In this document: positions 42,468 through 50,400 of the stretch, piece after piece
How the letters are laid out: the number at the start of each line of letters is the position of its first letter
How positions within the stretch are numbered: the first letter of the stretch is position 1
Assembly (NCBI GenBank): GCA_965277075.1
Contig: OZ255707.1
Coordinates: forward strand, 3,782,001-3,846,000
Direction of reading: 5' to 3'
DNA: 64,000 bases
Source: Lustribacter sp965277075
GTDB taxonomy: Bacteria > Vulcanimicrobiota > Vulcanimicrobiia > Vulcanimicrobiales > Vulcanimicrobiaceae
Notes under the pieces: generated by a model
Told to the model about the DNA's origin: nothing
The model's input: only the letters and a program-made list of their open reading frames with translations
The model's database searches: none
Program-made: the position numbers and the translations under genes

Positions 42468-44736
42468 TCGGCAGCGTATGAATGCGGACGCCGACCGCAT
42501 CGTGGATGGCGTTCGCGATGATAGCGGGGACGACGTCGAGCGCAATTTCGGCGACGCCTTTCGCCCCGAATGGGCCGGACGGCTCGTACGACTTTGCGAA
42601 ATCTACCGTCACCAACGGCATGTCGGCCATCGTCGGGATTTTGTAGTCGCCGAAGTTCGGATTCTGTGGACGCCCGTCCGCCCATTCGAACCACTCGCTC
42701 ATCGCGAGTCCAATGCCTTGAGCGATCGCGCCCCGGACTTGACCTTCCGCTCCGAGCGGATTGATGACTGTCCCGCAATCTGCCACGGCTACGACTTCGA
42801 GAACCGTCACGGCGCCCGTCTCGGTATCGACATCAACCTCGGCGGCCTCGGCAACAAAGTTGTAGGCACCGGATTCGTTCCCATACCGATCGCGGTCGGA
42901 ACTCTCCGACCGGCTATCGTGCGAACCGATCGCGGCGATCGGCGTGCCGTTGCGCCGAAAGAGATGCTTGCGCACGATCTCGCCAACTGGAATTCGGGAG
43001 AGTCCGTGTGGATCGTTCCGGCGGACGATCCAGCCGTCGGCGATCGTCAGCTGTTCCTCGTCGATGCCAAGTTGACGCGCCGCGGCTTGCACCAGTTGCG
43101 CGCGGACGAGGTTCGCAGTGTTAAGAATCGCGTTACCGACGGTGTACGTGACGCGGCTCGAAAAACTCCCGAGTGCATGCATTGTCGTCGCGGTGTCGGC
43201 CTGTGTTATGCTGATGTCGGCGATCGGCAATCCTAACGTTTCGGCCGCAATCTGGCACAGCGTCGTGCGGCCGCCCTGACCAATTTCCCCTTCACCGCAA
43301 AGAATCACGGCACGGCCGTCGACGCCGATCATGATCATTGCCGCAGAGCCGTCCCAGTCGCCATAGCTGCGGCGGCCGTTCACGTGCACGCTGCATGATA
43401 AGCCGAGACCGCGATTCGGTACCCGATGCTTACGCTTCTCGTCCCATCGGATCAACTCGCAGGCCCGGTCGATGCACTGACGCAATTCGCAACTCGAGAT
43501 GCGATGGTCGTGCGGAGAGACGTGGCCCGGCTCGACGACGTTGCGCCGCAACAGTTCGGGAGCGTCGATACCGAGCCGCTTTCCCGCGATATCCCACGCC
43601 TGCTCCACGGCCCACGCCGCAGACGGGTTGCCGTAGCCGCGAAAGGCCGCCGCCGGAATCACGTTCGTATAGAGGAGCGTCGAATCTGATCGGACCGCCG
43701 GATACTTGTACACTGCGTCGTGACGGGTCGACGCGACGCCCATGACGACCGGCGCGCGTCCGGCGTAGGCACCGCAGTCGGCAACCACGTTGAGTTCTTT
43801 CGCACGCACGATGCCGTCGTTCGTGAAGCCAAGCTTGACGGCAATTCGCATCGGGAGGCGCGGTCGCGTCGCGGTGAACTCCTCCTCGCGCGAGTTGACG
43901 AGTTGAACCGCGCGCTTGGCCTTTTTGGCGAGAAACGCGCAAATCACCGCATTTCCGTCGTCGCCGCCTTTGCCGCCAAAGCCGCCGCCGACTTCGGTTT
44001 GAATAACACGGATGTCGCGCTCCGGCACGCCGAGCGGAACGGCCCATCGTTCGCGCACCGCGAACGGTGCCTGGACGTTCGCCCAAATGGTGAGATGACC
44101 GTTTGCGTCCCACTCGGCGATGCTGCCGATCGGTTCGATCGAAGCGTGCCACTGACGTTGCGATTGGAACGTCTCTTCCACAATGACATCACAAGCCGCG
44201 AAGGCGGCATCGACGTCACCGCCGCGGTCTTCGATCGTGAGGCGGTGACAGACGTTGCCCGGAGCGTCCTCGTGTACGAGTGGTGCATTCGGATCGATCG
44301 CGTCGTCGATCGAGAGAACGGGCGGCAACTCTTCGTACTCGACCTCGATCAGATGCGCCGCCTCGCGGGCGGTTTCTAGATCGACGGCCGCGACGGCCGC
44401 TACCTCGTCACCAGCGTAGCGCACACGTCCGTTCCCGAGCACGTAGGTGTCACGTTTACTCTGACCCCAAGGAATCTTTGGCGTATCGTCCGCTGTGATG
44501 ACGGCAACGACGCCCGCGAGGGCCTTGGCCTGCGACGTGTCGATGCGGACGATGCGCGCACTGGGATACGGGCTACGGGTGATCGCCCCAAACAGCATGC
44601 CGGGCCGGCGCATATCGGCGACGTACTGTGTCTCACCCGTTGTTTTTCCAAGGGCGTCGACCCGCGGCACGTTTGTTCCAACCACCACCGTGGTCGCGGA
44701 CATCTTCGCGGGGGTTGCTCGGACTTCTGTGCTCAT
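42418..44736 (-). CDS. Molybdopterin-binding large subunit of xanthine dehydrogenase/CO dehydrogenase family
   Basis: 772 residues. GVVAVITADDTPKIPWG lies in the N-terminal domain, ETFQSQRQWHASIEPIGSIA carries the substrate-channel glutamine, and TEVGGGFGGKGGDDGNA is the molybdopterin motif. GAKGVAEIALDVVP near the end has the catalytic glutamate. The active-site loop of CO dehydrogenase (AYRCSFR) is not present; instead AAFRGYGNPSA is found, as in hydroxylases of N-heterocycles or aldehydes. Start 44736 overlaps the SBP stop by 4 bases. Confidence 0.92.
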   Translation of the reverse strand: MSTEVRATPAKMSATTVVVGTNVPRVDALGKTTGETQYVADMRRPGMLFGAITRSPYPSARIVRIDTSQAKALAGVVAVITADDTPKIPWGQSKRDTYVLGNGRVRYAGDEVAAVAAVDLETAREAAHLIEVEYEELPPVLSIDDAIDPNAPLVHEDAPGNVCHRLTIEDRGGDVDAAFAACDVIVEETFQSQRQWHASIEPIGSIAEWDANGHLTIWANVQAPFAVRERWAVPLGVPERDIRVIQTEVGGGFGGKGGDDGNAVICAFLAKKAKRAVQLVNSREEEFTATRPRLPMRIAVKLGFTNDGIVRAKELNVVADCGAYAGRAPVVMGVASTRHDAVYKYPAVRSDSTLLYTNVIPAAAFRGYGNPSAAWAVEQAWDIAGKRLGIDAPELLRRNVVEPGHVSPHDHRISSCELRQCIDRACELIRWDEKRKHRVPNRGLGLSCSVHVNGRRSYGDWDGSAAMIMIGVDGRAVILCGEGEIGQGGRTTLCQIAAETLGLPIADISITQADTATTMHALGSFSSRVTYTVGNAILNTANLVRAQLVQAAARQLGIDEEQLTIADGWIVRRNDPHGLSRIPVGEIVRKHLFRRNGTPIAAIGSHDSRSESSDRDRYGNESGAYNFVAEAAEVDVDTETGAVTVLEVVAVADCGTVINPLGAEGQVRGAIAQGIGLAMSEWFEWADGRPQNPNFGDYKIPTMADMPLVTVDFAKSYEPSGPFGAKGVAEIALDVVPAIIANAIHDAVGVRIHTLPITPEKIYRALHPQFVS

Positions 44737-45710
44737 CCGGAGGCGATCATCTCCGCTGCAGGAAACGCTGCTGAAATCACTTTGTAGCGAGCGACGACGT
44801 CGATCAAGGGCTGCACCATCGGCGCAGTCACCGAGGTACCGTAAGCGACGCGCGGCGCTGCGTTGATATCGTCGGCCGACGACTTGAGATAGCGCGCGAG
44901 AATTTCCGCTGAAGCGCGATGGTTCTTTACCATATTCGCCCATCGTGCAGCGTCAGCCATCGACGCGGCGAAGTCGCGCGTCTCGGCGGCGTGTTTCGAG
45001 ACCCACTCTTGGGTCGCAAACCAGCCGCCGGTAAGAAATCGCGGCGCAATCGCGGTGAATGTTGCCGCGGCGATGCGCAGCGGGTCGTTCGGCTTGTTGA
45101 GCGTTGGATAGATGCCAAGATCGAGAATAACGCCATCGATGCGATCGGTCAGGACTTCCGCAGCCATATTGGTGATAGGAACCTCGATCCACTTGATGCC
45201 ATTCGAGTCGCCGCCGTTATTATCGATCCATGCGCGAGCACCCAGGTGCGTGACGTTATTGATTGCCCCGACACCGACGGTCTTGCCGTTAAAATCTTTG
45301 GCAGCATTGAGTTTGGACTCGCGCTTCACCGCTAGAAGGCCGACGGTCGGCGACATCGCGTCGTACAGGTTCGCGGCGGCCAGAATCGTGAACGGTAGCC
45401 CCTTAGCGTGCGCGGTTACGAGCGTGACGATGTTCGAGAATCCGATGTCGAGCGCTCCGCCCGCTACCGCTGCGGCAATGGCCGACCCGTTTGCCAAACC
45501 GGTCAGTTCTGCCGAGAGCTCCCGGTGAGTAAAGAAGCCCATGTCTTTCGCATAATACGGCTGCGCGCCGAAATCGCTCGGGATGATGCCGACGCGAACG
45601 GTCGACGACGCCGTTTGTGCGATTGCGGCAGCGCTCGCGGCCGCCGCGCCGGCTGCGGAAGCGAACCCTGAGAGAAAGCGACGGCGGGTTTGCGCGTGGG
45701 TCCCAAACAT
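44733..45710 (-). CDS. ABC transporter substrate-binding protein with Tat signal
   Basis: 325 residues. TRRRFLSGFASAAGAAAASA is a clear Tat signal; GAGGTGAT precedes ATG 45710. Signatures are YAKDMGFFTHRELSAEL, AGGALDIGFSN, AKDFNGKTVGV, WIDNNGGDSNGIKWIEVP and AIAPRFLTGGWF. It is the first gene of the molybdoenzyme operon and overlaps the large-subunit start, the clearest case of SBP-enzyme coupling in the window. It may supply the hydroxylase substrate. Confidence 0.87.
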   Translation of the reverse strand: MFGTHAQTRRRFLSGFASAAGAAAASAAAIAQTASSTVRVGIIPSDFGAQPYYAKDMGFFTHRELSAELTGLANGSAIAAAVAGGALDIGFSNIVTLVTAHAKGLPFTILAAANLYDAMSPTVGLLAVKRESKLNAAKDFNGKTVGVGAINNVTHLGARAWIDNNGGDSNGIKWIEVPITNMAAEVLTDRIDGVILDLGIYPTLNKPNDPLRIAAATFTAIAPRFLTGGWFATQEWVSKHAAETRDFAASMADAARWANMVKNHRASAEILARYLKSSADDINAAPRVAYGTSVTAPMVQPLIDVVARYKVISAAFPAAEMIASG

Positions 45711-46139
45711 GATCACCTCGCAGCGACGCATCGAGCTGCTGAACAGGGGTATCTTACGATCCTACCATAATACAACCATACCTTCCCTCCGGCCTCGATG
45801 TGCGTTGGAGCGCAGACTATCTTCAACCGGAGCGCAAACCGGAGCGCAATCTCGCGGAAGCCGACCCACCGGAGATCGCGCTCCCGACCGCGTCGCAGCG
45901 TCGAAAGCGTTCCGCGATCGGTTACACCCGCGCGGCGGCAGCGTTACGCTCGATGTTTTGCCCGACTCCGGCATCTTTGGAAACGGGCATACGCTCATGA
46001 TCGAGAAAAATAGTGACGTCATCATGCAGCGGATGGTGCTTTGGCTTGACAAGCACGTTTATTCGAGCTCGTCTGCGTGAAACCAGAACCTTAGCTGAGC
46101 ACATTCAGGGCAGTAGAACCGCGAAGCGAGGGAGCACCA
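45711..46139. other. Intergenic region upstream of the molybdoenzyme operon
   Basis: 429 bases. An AT-rich patch at 45750-45782 (containing CCATAATACAACCATA) is a likely promoter/operator zone for the minus-strand SBP operon. An 11-base direct repeat (CCGGAGCGCAA, near 45828-45849) lies beyond it. The overlapping open frames here show no family similarity. Confidence 0.4.
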
Positions 46140-46493
46140 ATGGCAACAGATTTTCGTAGTGGCAAAGACTTTCCGCGCCGCGGGCGCGAACGCATCGGCG
46201 ACTATTATTGGCTCGCGAGAGTGTTCGACAAGGCGCGCGCGTCGCGCGAAGGCACGATTCACGACTATCACTATCCGTGCCCGATGGACAAAGGTGTGTT
46301 CGAGCGCTGGGGCATCACGTCATCGCAATTCGACGAGGCGCTGTCGACGAACGATACCGACGCGATGATCCATGCATGGGTTGGGGCACGCGTCAGCGAT
46401 GCACAGCGCGAAGCAGCAAATACGTGGTTGATGACGGATCGGCTTCACAGCCTCGATAAACAAGACGTGGAAGAGGGCGTACTCGCCGCCTAG
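46140..46493 (+). CDS. DUF5069 protein, paralogue
   Basis: 117 residues, same length as the protein at 35635: MATDFRSGKDFPRRGRERIG, DYYWLARVFDKARASR, YPCPMDKGVFERWGIT and SLDKQDVEEGVL. The first 60 bases are almost identical to the other copy at DNA level, so the pair arose by fairly recent duplication within this genome. GAGGGAG precedes the start. Function unknown. Confidence 0.85.
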   Translation: MATDFRSGKDFPRRGRERIGDYYWLARVFDKARASREGTIHDYHYPCPMDKGVFERWGITSSQFDEALSTNDTDAMIHAWVGARVSDAQREAANTWLMTDRLHSLDKQDVEEGVLAA

Positions 46494-46519
46494 AAGTTAC
46501 GTGCGGCGGTTTACGACGG

Positions 46520-47152
46520 TCAGCGTGCAAACAGCGGTGTTTCGGCGAGACCGTTGATAACGAACTGAATTGCAAGCGCCGAGAGCAGAATGCCAAACAG
46601 CCGGGTGACGACGTGAATGCCGGTATTGCCGATCACGCGCAACAACTGCGCTGATGCGCGCATGCACAGCCAGGTCACGAGCATCGCGCTCGCATACGCT
46701 GCGAACACGAGCGCTTCTTCGTAGCGATTGCCGTGTGCGATGCTCACGAGCACCAGCACCGTTGCGATCGTTCCGGGTCCTGCGATCATTGGGATTGCGA
46801 GCGGAAACACCGCTGGATTGCCGCTTTCTGCGCCCTCGCGCTCCTCTTCGTCGGTTTGCTTCGCGCCGGTTTTACGGGCAAAGAGCATGTCGATCGAGAT
46901 CAGGAAGAGCAGAATGCCGCCGGCGATCGTGAACGCCGGCAGCGTGATCCCGAGCGAGTCGAGAATGGCGCGGCCGACGACTGCCATTCCGAAGATGACG
47001 CAAGCCGCAACCAGCACGGCACGGTTCACGATGGCGCCGCGTTCTTGATTGGACGCGGTCGACGTGACGCTGATCGTGAGCGGAATCATGCCGACCGGAT
47101 CGATAATGGTGAACGCCGTCGCGAACGCCGTTGCGATGAAAGGGGTGTTCAC
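46520..47152 (-). CDS. MarC family integral membrane protein
   Basis: 210 residues with six hydrophobic segments. TAFTIIDPVGMIPLTISVTS is the MarC N-terminal signature, and PLAIPMIAGPGTIATVLVL the second repeat. A charged loop TGAKQTDEEEREGAE separates the halves. Despite old annotations as multiple antibiotic resistance protein, the transported compound is unknown. Confidence 0.9.
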   Translation of the reverse strand: MNTPFIATAFATAFTIIDPVGMIPLTISVTSTASNQERGAIVNRAVLVAACVIFGMAVVGRAILDSLGITLPAFTIAGGILLFLISIDMLFARKTGAKQTDEEEREGAESGNPAVFPLAIPMIAGPGTIATVLVLVSIAHGNRYEEALVFAAYASAMLVTWLCMRASAQLLRVIGNTGIHVVTRLFGILLSALAIQFVINGLAETPLFAR

Positions 47153-47261
47153 GTCGCTTGGTACGCGCCCGGCGCTGCCGGTTCTTCCGCAGGTGAGATG
47201 TTCGGCGGGAAGTTCGCGTTCCAGGTGGTAACGACGATTCTTTCACCATGGGAGCCATCAT

Positions 47262-48443
47262 ATGAAGACTTCTTTCCGACGAGCGATTTTTGCTGCGCTG
47301 GCGGCGGTTTTGGCCGCCGGCGCGATCCCGGCATCGGCGCAGCAAGCGCCGATCAAGATCGGCGTTGTCTTATCGTATTCCGGGGGCGATAACGTCATTC
47401 TGGGCAAGATGGCCGACGCGGGTTTCGCGACCTACATGAAAGAGCATGGCGACACCATCGCCGGCCACAAGATCGTGCTGATCAAGCGCGACGATACGGG
47501 CATCGCGCCCGAAACGGCGAAGCGCCTCGCGCAAGAACTGATCGTGCAAGAGCACGTCGACATGCTGATCGGCGCCACGTATACGCCCAACGCCATCGCG
47601 ATGGGTTCGGTCTCCACGCAAGCCAAGATTCCGTATTTCATCGTCAACGCGGCGACCGCGGGCATCATGACGAAAAATCCGTACACGTCCCGCTGGGGCT
47701 TCACGACCGGGCAGATCACCAAGCCGTTCGCGCAGTGGGCCTACAAGGGCGGCGCGAAAACGGCCTACGCCGTTTTTCAGGATTACGGTCCGGGAATCGA
47801 CGCCGGAACGACGTTTGAGAAGACGTTCGAGGCAGCCGGCGGCAAGATGCTCGGCGAGTCGCGCATCCCCGTCGGCAGTCAAGATTTTACGGCCTACATC
47901 CAGAAAGTCAAAGACGCCAAGCCGGACGTGATGTTCTTGTTCATCAATGCGTCCGGCGGCGGTATCTCGTTCATCAAAGCGCTGCGCTCGGCCGGTCTCG
48001 GTTCGACAAAGTTTCTCGCGACGGGCGATCTCACCGATGAAGCGCTTTTGCCGACCGAAGCCGACAGCGCTCTCGGCATCACGACGACGTACACCTATTC
48101 CGCGGTGCATGATTCCGCATTGAACCGGCAATTTGTCAAAGACTTCAAAGTCGCATACGGCAGCGATCAATTTCCAACGTTCATTGCCGTGCAGGCGTAC
48201 GACGCGCTTGCCGCAGCGTACAAAGTGATCGAAGCGCAAAAAGGTACGATCGACTTCGATAAGAGCATCGATATCGTCAAGACGCTCAAGTTCGAGAGCC
48301 CGCGCGGCCCCGTCGAGATCGACCCGGCGACGCGCGATCTCATTCAGACCGTGTACTTCCGCAAGGTCGAGCGCCGGAACGGCGTGCTCGGGAACTACGA
48401 GTTCGAGTCGTTTCCGCTTGCGAGAGATCCGATCGAACAGTAG
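47262..48443 (+). CDS. Branched-chain-amino-acid-type substrate-binding protein (LivJ/Peripla_BP_6)
   Basis: 393 residues. Sec signal MKTSFRRAIFAALAAVLAAG, cut after ASAQ. The mature part starts IKIGVVLSYSGGDNVILG; the type I SBP fold continues with IKRDDTGIAPETAKRLAQEL, SRIPVGSQDFTAYIQKVKDA and FPTFIAVQAYDALAAAYKVI. GGGAG precedes the ATG. Homologues often bind aromatic or carboxylic acids as well as amino acids. No livHMGF genes are near. Confidence 0.9.
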   Translation: MKTSFRRAIFAALAAVLAAGAIPASAQQAPIKIGVVLSYSGGDNVILGKMADAGFATYMKEHGDTIAGHKIVLIKRDDTGIAPETAKRLAQELIVQEHVDMLIGATYTPNAIAMGSVSTQAKIPYFIVNAATAGIMTKNPYTSRWGFTTGQITKPFAQWAYKGGAKTAYAVFQDYGPGIDAGTTFEKTFEAAGGKMLGESRIPVGSQDFTAYIQKVKDAKPDVMFLFINASGGGISFIKALRSAGLGSTKFLATGDLTDEALLPTEADSALGITTTYTYSAVHDSALNRQFVKDFKVAYGSDQFPTFIAVQAYDALAAAYKVIEAQKGTIDFDKSIDIVKTLKFESPRGPVEIDPATRDLIQTVYFRKVERRNGVLGNYEFESFPLARDPIEQ

Positions 48444-48498
48444 CTTACGCGCAGCTCACAAGCCGTTCAACAACCCTCCGGCGACCCTTCGACAACCC

Positions 48499-48696
48499 TT
48501 CGACAAGCTCAGGGTGACAGTGACAGGGTGACAGGGTGACAGTGACAGGGTGACAGCGTGACAGGGTGACAGGGTGACAGGGTGGGTGACGGGTGGGTGA
48601 CGGGTGGGTGACGGGGTGGCACGGTGGTTGACACGGTGACAGGGTGACGGACGAATTCAGGTGATAGCACACGCTTGTCATACTGAGCTTGTCGAA
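48499..48696. repeat. Minisatellite flanked by 14-bp inverted repeats
   Basis: TTCGACAAGCTCAG at 48499-48512 and its exact complement CTGAGCTTGTCGAA at 48683-48696 flank about 170 bases. The inside is a degenerate tandem array of 8-10-base units (GGGTGACA, later GGGTGGGTGAC) from 48511 to about 48650. The terminal sequence is like a widespread bacterial REP-type/intergenic repeat. This looks like a mobile or expansion-prone intergenic element. Confidence 0.8.
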
Positions 48697-48749
48697 GTAT
48701 GGCAGCGGATTGGTCAGCAACGTCGGGCTACGTGCCGCGTAGAATCCGA

Positions 48750-48778
48750 TTGACGATTGCGGCCGGTTGCTGTACTAT
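48750..48778 (+). promoter_or_regulatory. rplJL promoter
   Basis: TTGACG at 48750-48755, a 17-base spacer and TACTAT at 48773-48778. This is the best sigma-70-type promoter in the window. Transcription would start near 48785, leaving a leader of about 160 bases before rplJ. Confidence 0.7.
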
Positions 48779-48896
48779 TACTGCTGGCTCCAATGACCGT
48801 AGGTCCCTGCGGGGATAATGGGTGCCGCGTGAGCGGTGACCGCCTTCCGAGGATGCACGAACGATTCACCGGTGGCCTCCATCGCTGTCTCTCAAT

Positions 48897-48930
48897 GCGC
48901 CTCGCTCACGTCGGCGGAGGCGCTTTTGCT
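48897..48930 (+). promoter_or_regulatory. Hairpin plus T-tract in the rplJ leader (attenuator or L10-binding leader)
   Basis: GCGCCTC at 48897-48903 pairs with GAGGCGC at 48917-48923 and is followed by TTTTGCTTTTT. It lies between the promoter and the rplJ ribosome-binding site (AAGAGAGA). Such leaders let L10(L12)4 control the rplJL operon; an intrinsic-terminator form is known from Firmicutes. Confidence 0.6.
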
Positions 48931-48946
48931 TTTTAAGAGAGATTCG

Positions 48947-49486
48947 ATGCCTACCGCGAAAAAAGAAGCGACGATCGACGAACTTCGGCAGAAAATCGGC
49001 GAATCGAAGCACCTGTTCTTCACGAACTACGCCGGTCTCACGGTCGAAGACATCACGAAGTTGCGCAACGAGCTCCGCAAGGATGACGGTGTGGCGACCT
49101 ACGGCGTGGTGAAGAACTCGCTGTTCTCGATCGCGGCGGGCGACGAGCTCGCGAAGAAGCTCGAGGCGTATCTGGCCGGTCCGACCGGCGTCGTGTTCGC
49201 CGGCGAAGATCCCGTTGCGCCTGCCAAAGCCCTCAAGACGTTCAGCGACGCCAACAAGCCCGTCGAGGTCAAAGCCGCCTACATCGACGGCCAGATCGTC
49301 GACGCCAAAGCAGTCGCCGTCCTTGCGTCTCTGCCGCCGAAAATCGAGCTCCTCGCCAGGCTGGTGGGGTCACTCACGAGCCCACTGTACGGCCTCGTTA
49401 CCGTGCTATCGGGCAATCAAAGCGGTCTCGTCCGCGTCCTCAATTCGATCCGCGAGCAAAAAGAAGCCGGCGGATCAGCAGCTTAG
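48947..49486 (+). CDS. rplJ: 50S ribosomal protein L10
   Basis: 179 residues from MPTAKKEATIDELRQKIGES. HLFFTNYAGLTVEDITKLRN, YGVVKNSLFSIAA and AYLAGPTGVVFAGEDP are diagnostic. L10 anchors the L7/L12 stalk. The frame is open from 48836, but the leader structure and the ribosome-binding site support 48947. Confidence 0.97.
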   Translation: MPTAKKEATIDELRQKIGESKHLFFTNYAGLTVEDITKLRNELRKDDGVATYGVVKNSLFSIAAGDELAKKLEAYLAGPTGVVFAGEDPVAPAKALKTFSDANKPVEVKAAYIDGQIVDAKAVAVLASLPPKIELLARLVGSLTSPLYGLVTVLSGNQSGLVRVLNSIREQKEAGGSAA

Positions 49487-49501
49487 GAGATTTCGACTAT
49501 C

Positions 49502-49873
49502 ATGGCCGTTGCCGAACTCATCGATCAAATCGATAAACTTACCGTCCTCGAGCTCTCGGAGCTCGTCAAGAACCTCGAAGAGAAATATGGCGTCAGCGCC
49601 GCCGCTCCGGTCGCCGCCGCAGCCGCGCCTGCCGGTGCCGCCGCCGCTCCGGCCGCCGAGCAGACGGAATTCGACGTCATCCTTACCGATTTCGGTGCGG
49701 AGAAGATCAAGGTCATCAAAGCGGTTCGCGAAGTGACGTCGCTCGGACTAACCGAAGCGAAGGCGTTCGTCGAGAGCGCTCCCAAAGCGATCAAGACCGG
49801 CGTCACCAAAGACGAAGCCGAGAGCGTCAAGAAAAAGATCGAAGAAGCCGGGGCGAAGGTCGAGATCAAGTAG
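49502..49873 (+). CDS. rplL: 50S ribosomal protein L7/L12
   Basis: 123 residues. The N-terminal dimerisation domain (LTVLELSELVKNLEEKYGVS), an Ala/Pro hinge and the C-terminal domain with EKIKVIKAVREVTSLGLTEA are standard. It is 15 bases after rplJ in the same operon. Confidence 0.97.
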   Translation: MAVAELIDQIDKLTVLELSELVKNLEEKYGVSAAAPVAAAAAPAGAAAAPAAEQTEFDVILTDFGAEKIKVIKAVREVTSLGLTEAKAFVESAPKAIKTGVTKDEAESVKKKIEEAGAKVEIK

Positions 49874-49892
49874 CCTTGTCCGGAGCGGCTCG

Positions 49893-49922
49893 AAAAGCAT
49901 CGCGATAACGCGGTGCTTTTTT
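49893..49922 (+). terminator. Rho-independent terminator of rplJL
   Basis: A 12-bp stem AAAAGCATCGCG-ATAA-CGCGGTGCTTTT (49893-49920, one G-T pair) followed by further T residues, 20 bases after the rplL stop. It also overlaps the end of the convergent DoxX gene. Confidence 0.9.
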
Positions 49923-50289
49923 AGCGTTCGGACCGCCCGATGTTGACGAGCCACCACACGAGCGGGACTTGCAGCGGGACCCGCGCCCAAAGCACCCAGG
50001 CGGGACCGAGTGAGGCGAAGCGATCCGCCGCGATCGCCATGTACCAATTCGCAGGCCACACGGCGATGGCGAGCGCGACGAGACCATATGCCGCTACGCG
50101 CCGCGTCGAAACGAAAAGCAAGCCGAGACCGCCCGCAAGCTCGGCTGCCCCACTGATCGCAACGAGCTCGACTTCATGGCCAAATGTGGGCGGAACGATG
50201 GCTCGAAAGATCGCGGGACGGGCAAAATGAAAGGTGCCCGACGTCAAAAAGATCGCTGCGGGCGTAACGGCGGCCCACGGTATTTTCAC
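49921..50289 (-). CDS. DoxX-like membrane protein
   Basis: 122 residues with four hydrophobic helices: MKIPWAAVTPAAIFLTSGTF, SGAAELAGGLGLLFVSTRRV, ALAIAVWPANWYMAIAAD and LQVPLVWWLV. The spacing and the GxAELxGGLGLL pattern match the DoxX/DoxD family of small membrane proteins with no firm function. It converges on rplL. Confidence 0.75.
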   Translation of the reverse strand: MKIPWAAVTPAAIFLTSGTFHFARPAIFRAIVPPTFGHEVELVAISGAAELAGGLGLLFVSTRRVAAYGLVALAIAVWPANWYMAIAADRFASLGPAWVLWARVPLQVPLVWWLVNIGRSER

Positions 50290-50400
50290 AGCGAACGGTA
50301 TTCTGTGACGTCGCTTGTATCCCCAGGAGCGTCCAAGCCGGTCAACCTACTCCTCGCATCGAATCCGGCCATACCGGAATAAGGATCTTTTCCCACCTAC

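Larger units (their letters stand above)
48444..48946. other. Repeat-rich intergenic region and rplJ leader
   Basis: 503 bases with no gene. The first part (to about 48700) is an inverted-repeat/minisatellite element. The second part holds the rplJL promoter and a leader with a terminator-like hairpin. The minus-strand frame through the repeat encodes a low-complexity CHPVT-type peptide and is not a gene. Confidence 0.7.

Noticed and set aside
42418..44736. True carbon-monoxide dehydrogenase (CoxL form I)
   Set aside because: The diagnostic AYRCSFR active-site loop is absent; AAFRGYGNPSA points to another hydroxylase of the same family.
45583..46080. 165-residue plus-strand frame near the SBP at 44733
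   Set aside because: It overlaps the SBP start and signal peptide on the other strand and shows no similarity; the SBP is supported by motifs.
48445..48720. Minus-strand frame encoding a CHPVTLS-rich 91-residue peptide
   Set aside because: It is the translation of the GGGTGACA minisatellite and flanking REP-like ends; the composition is driven by the DNA repeat and no ribosome-binding site is seen.
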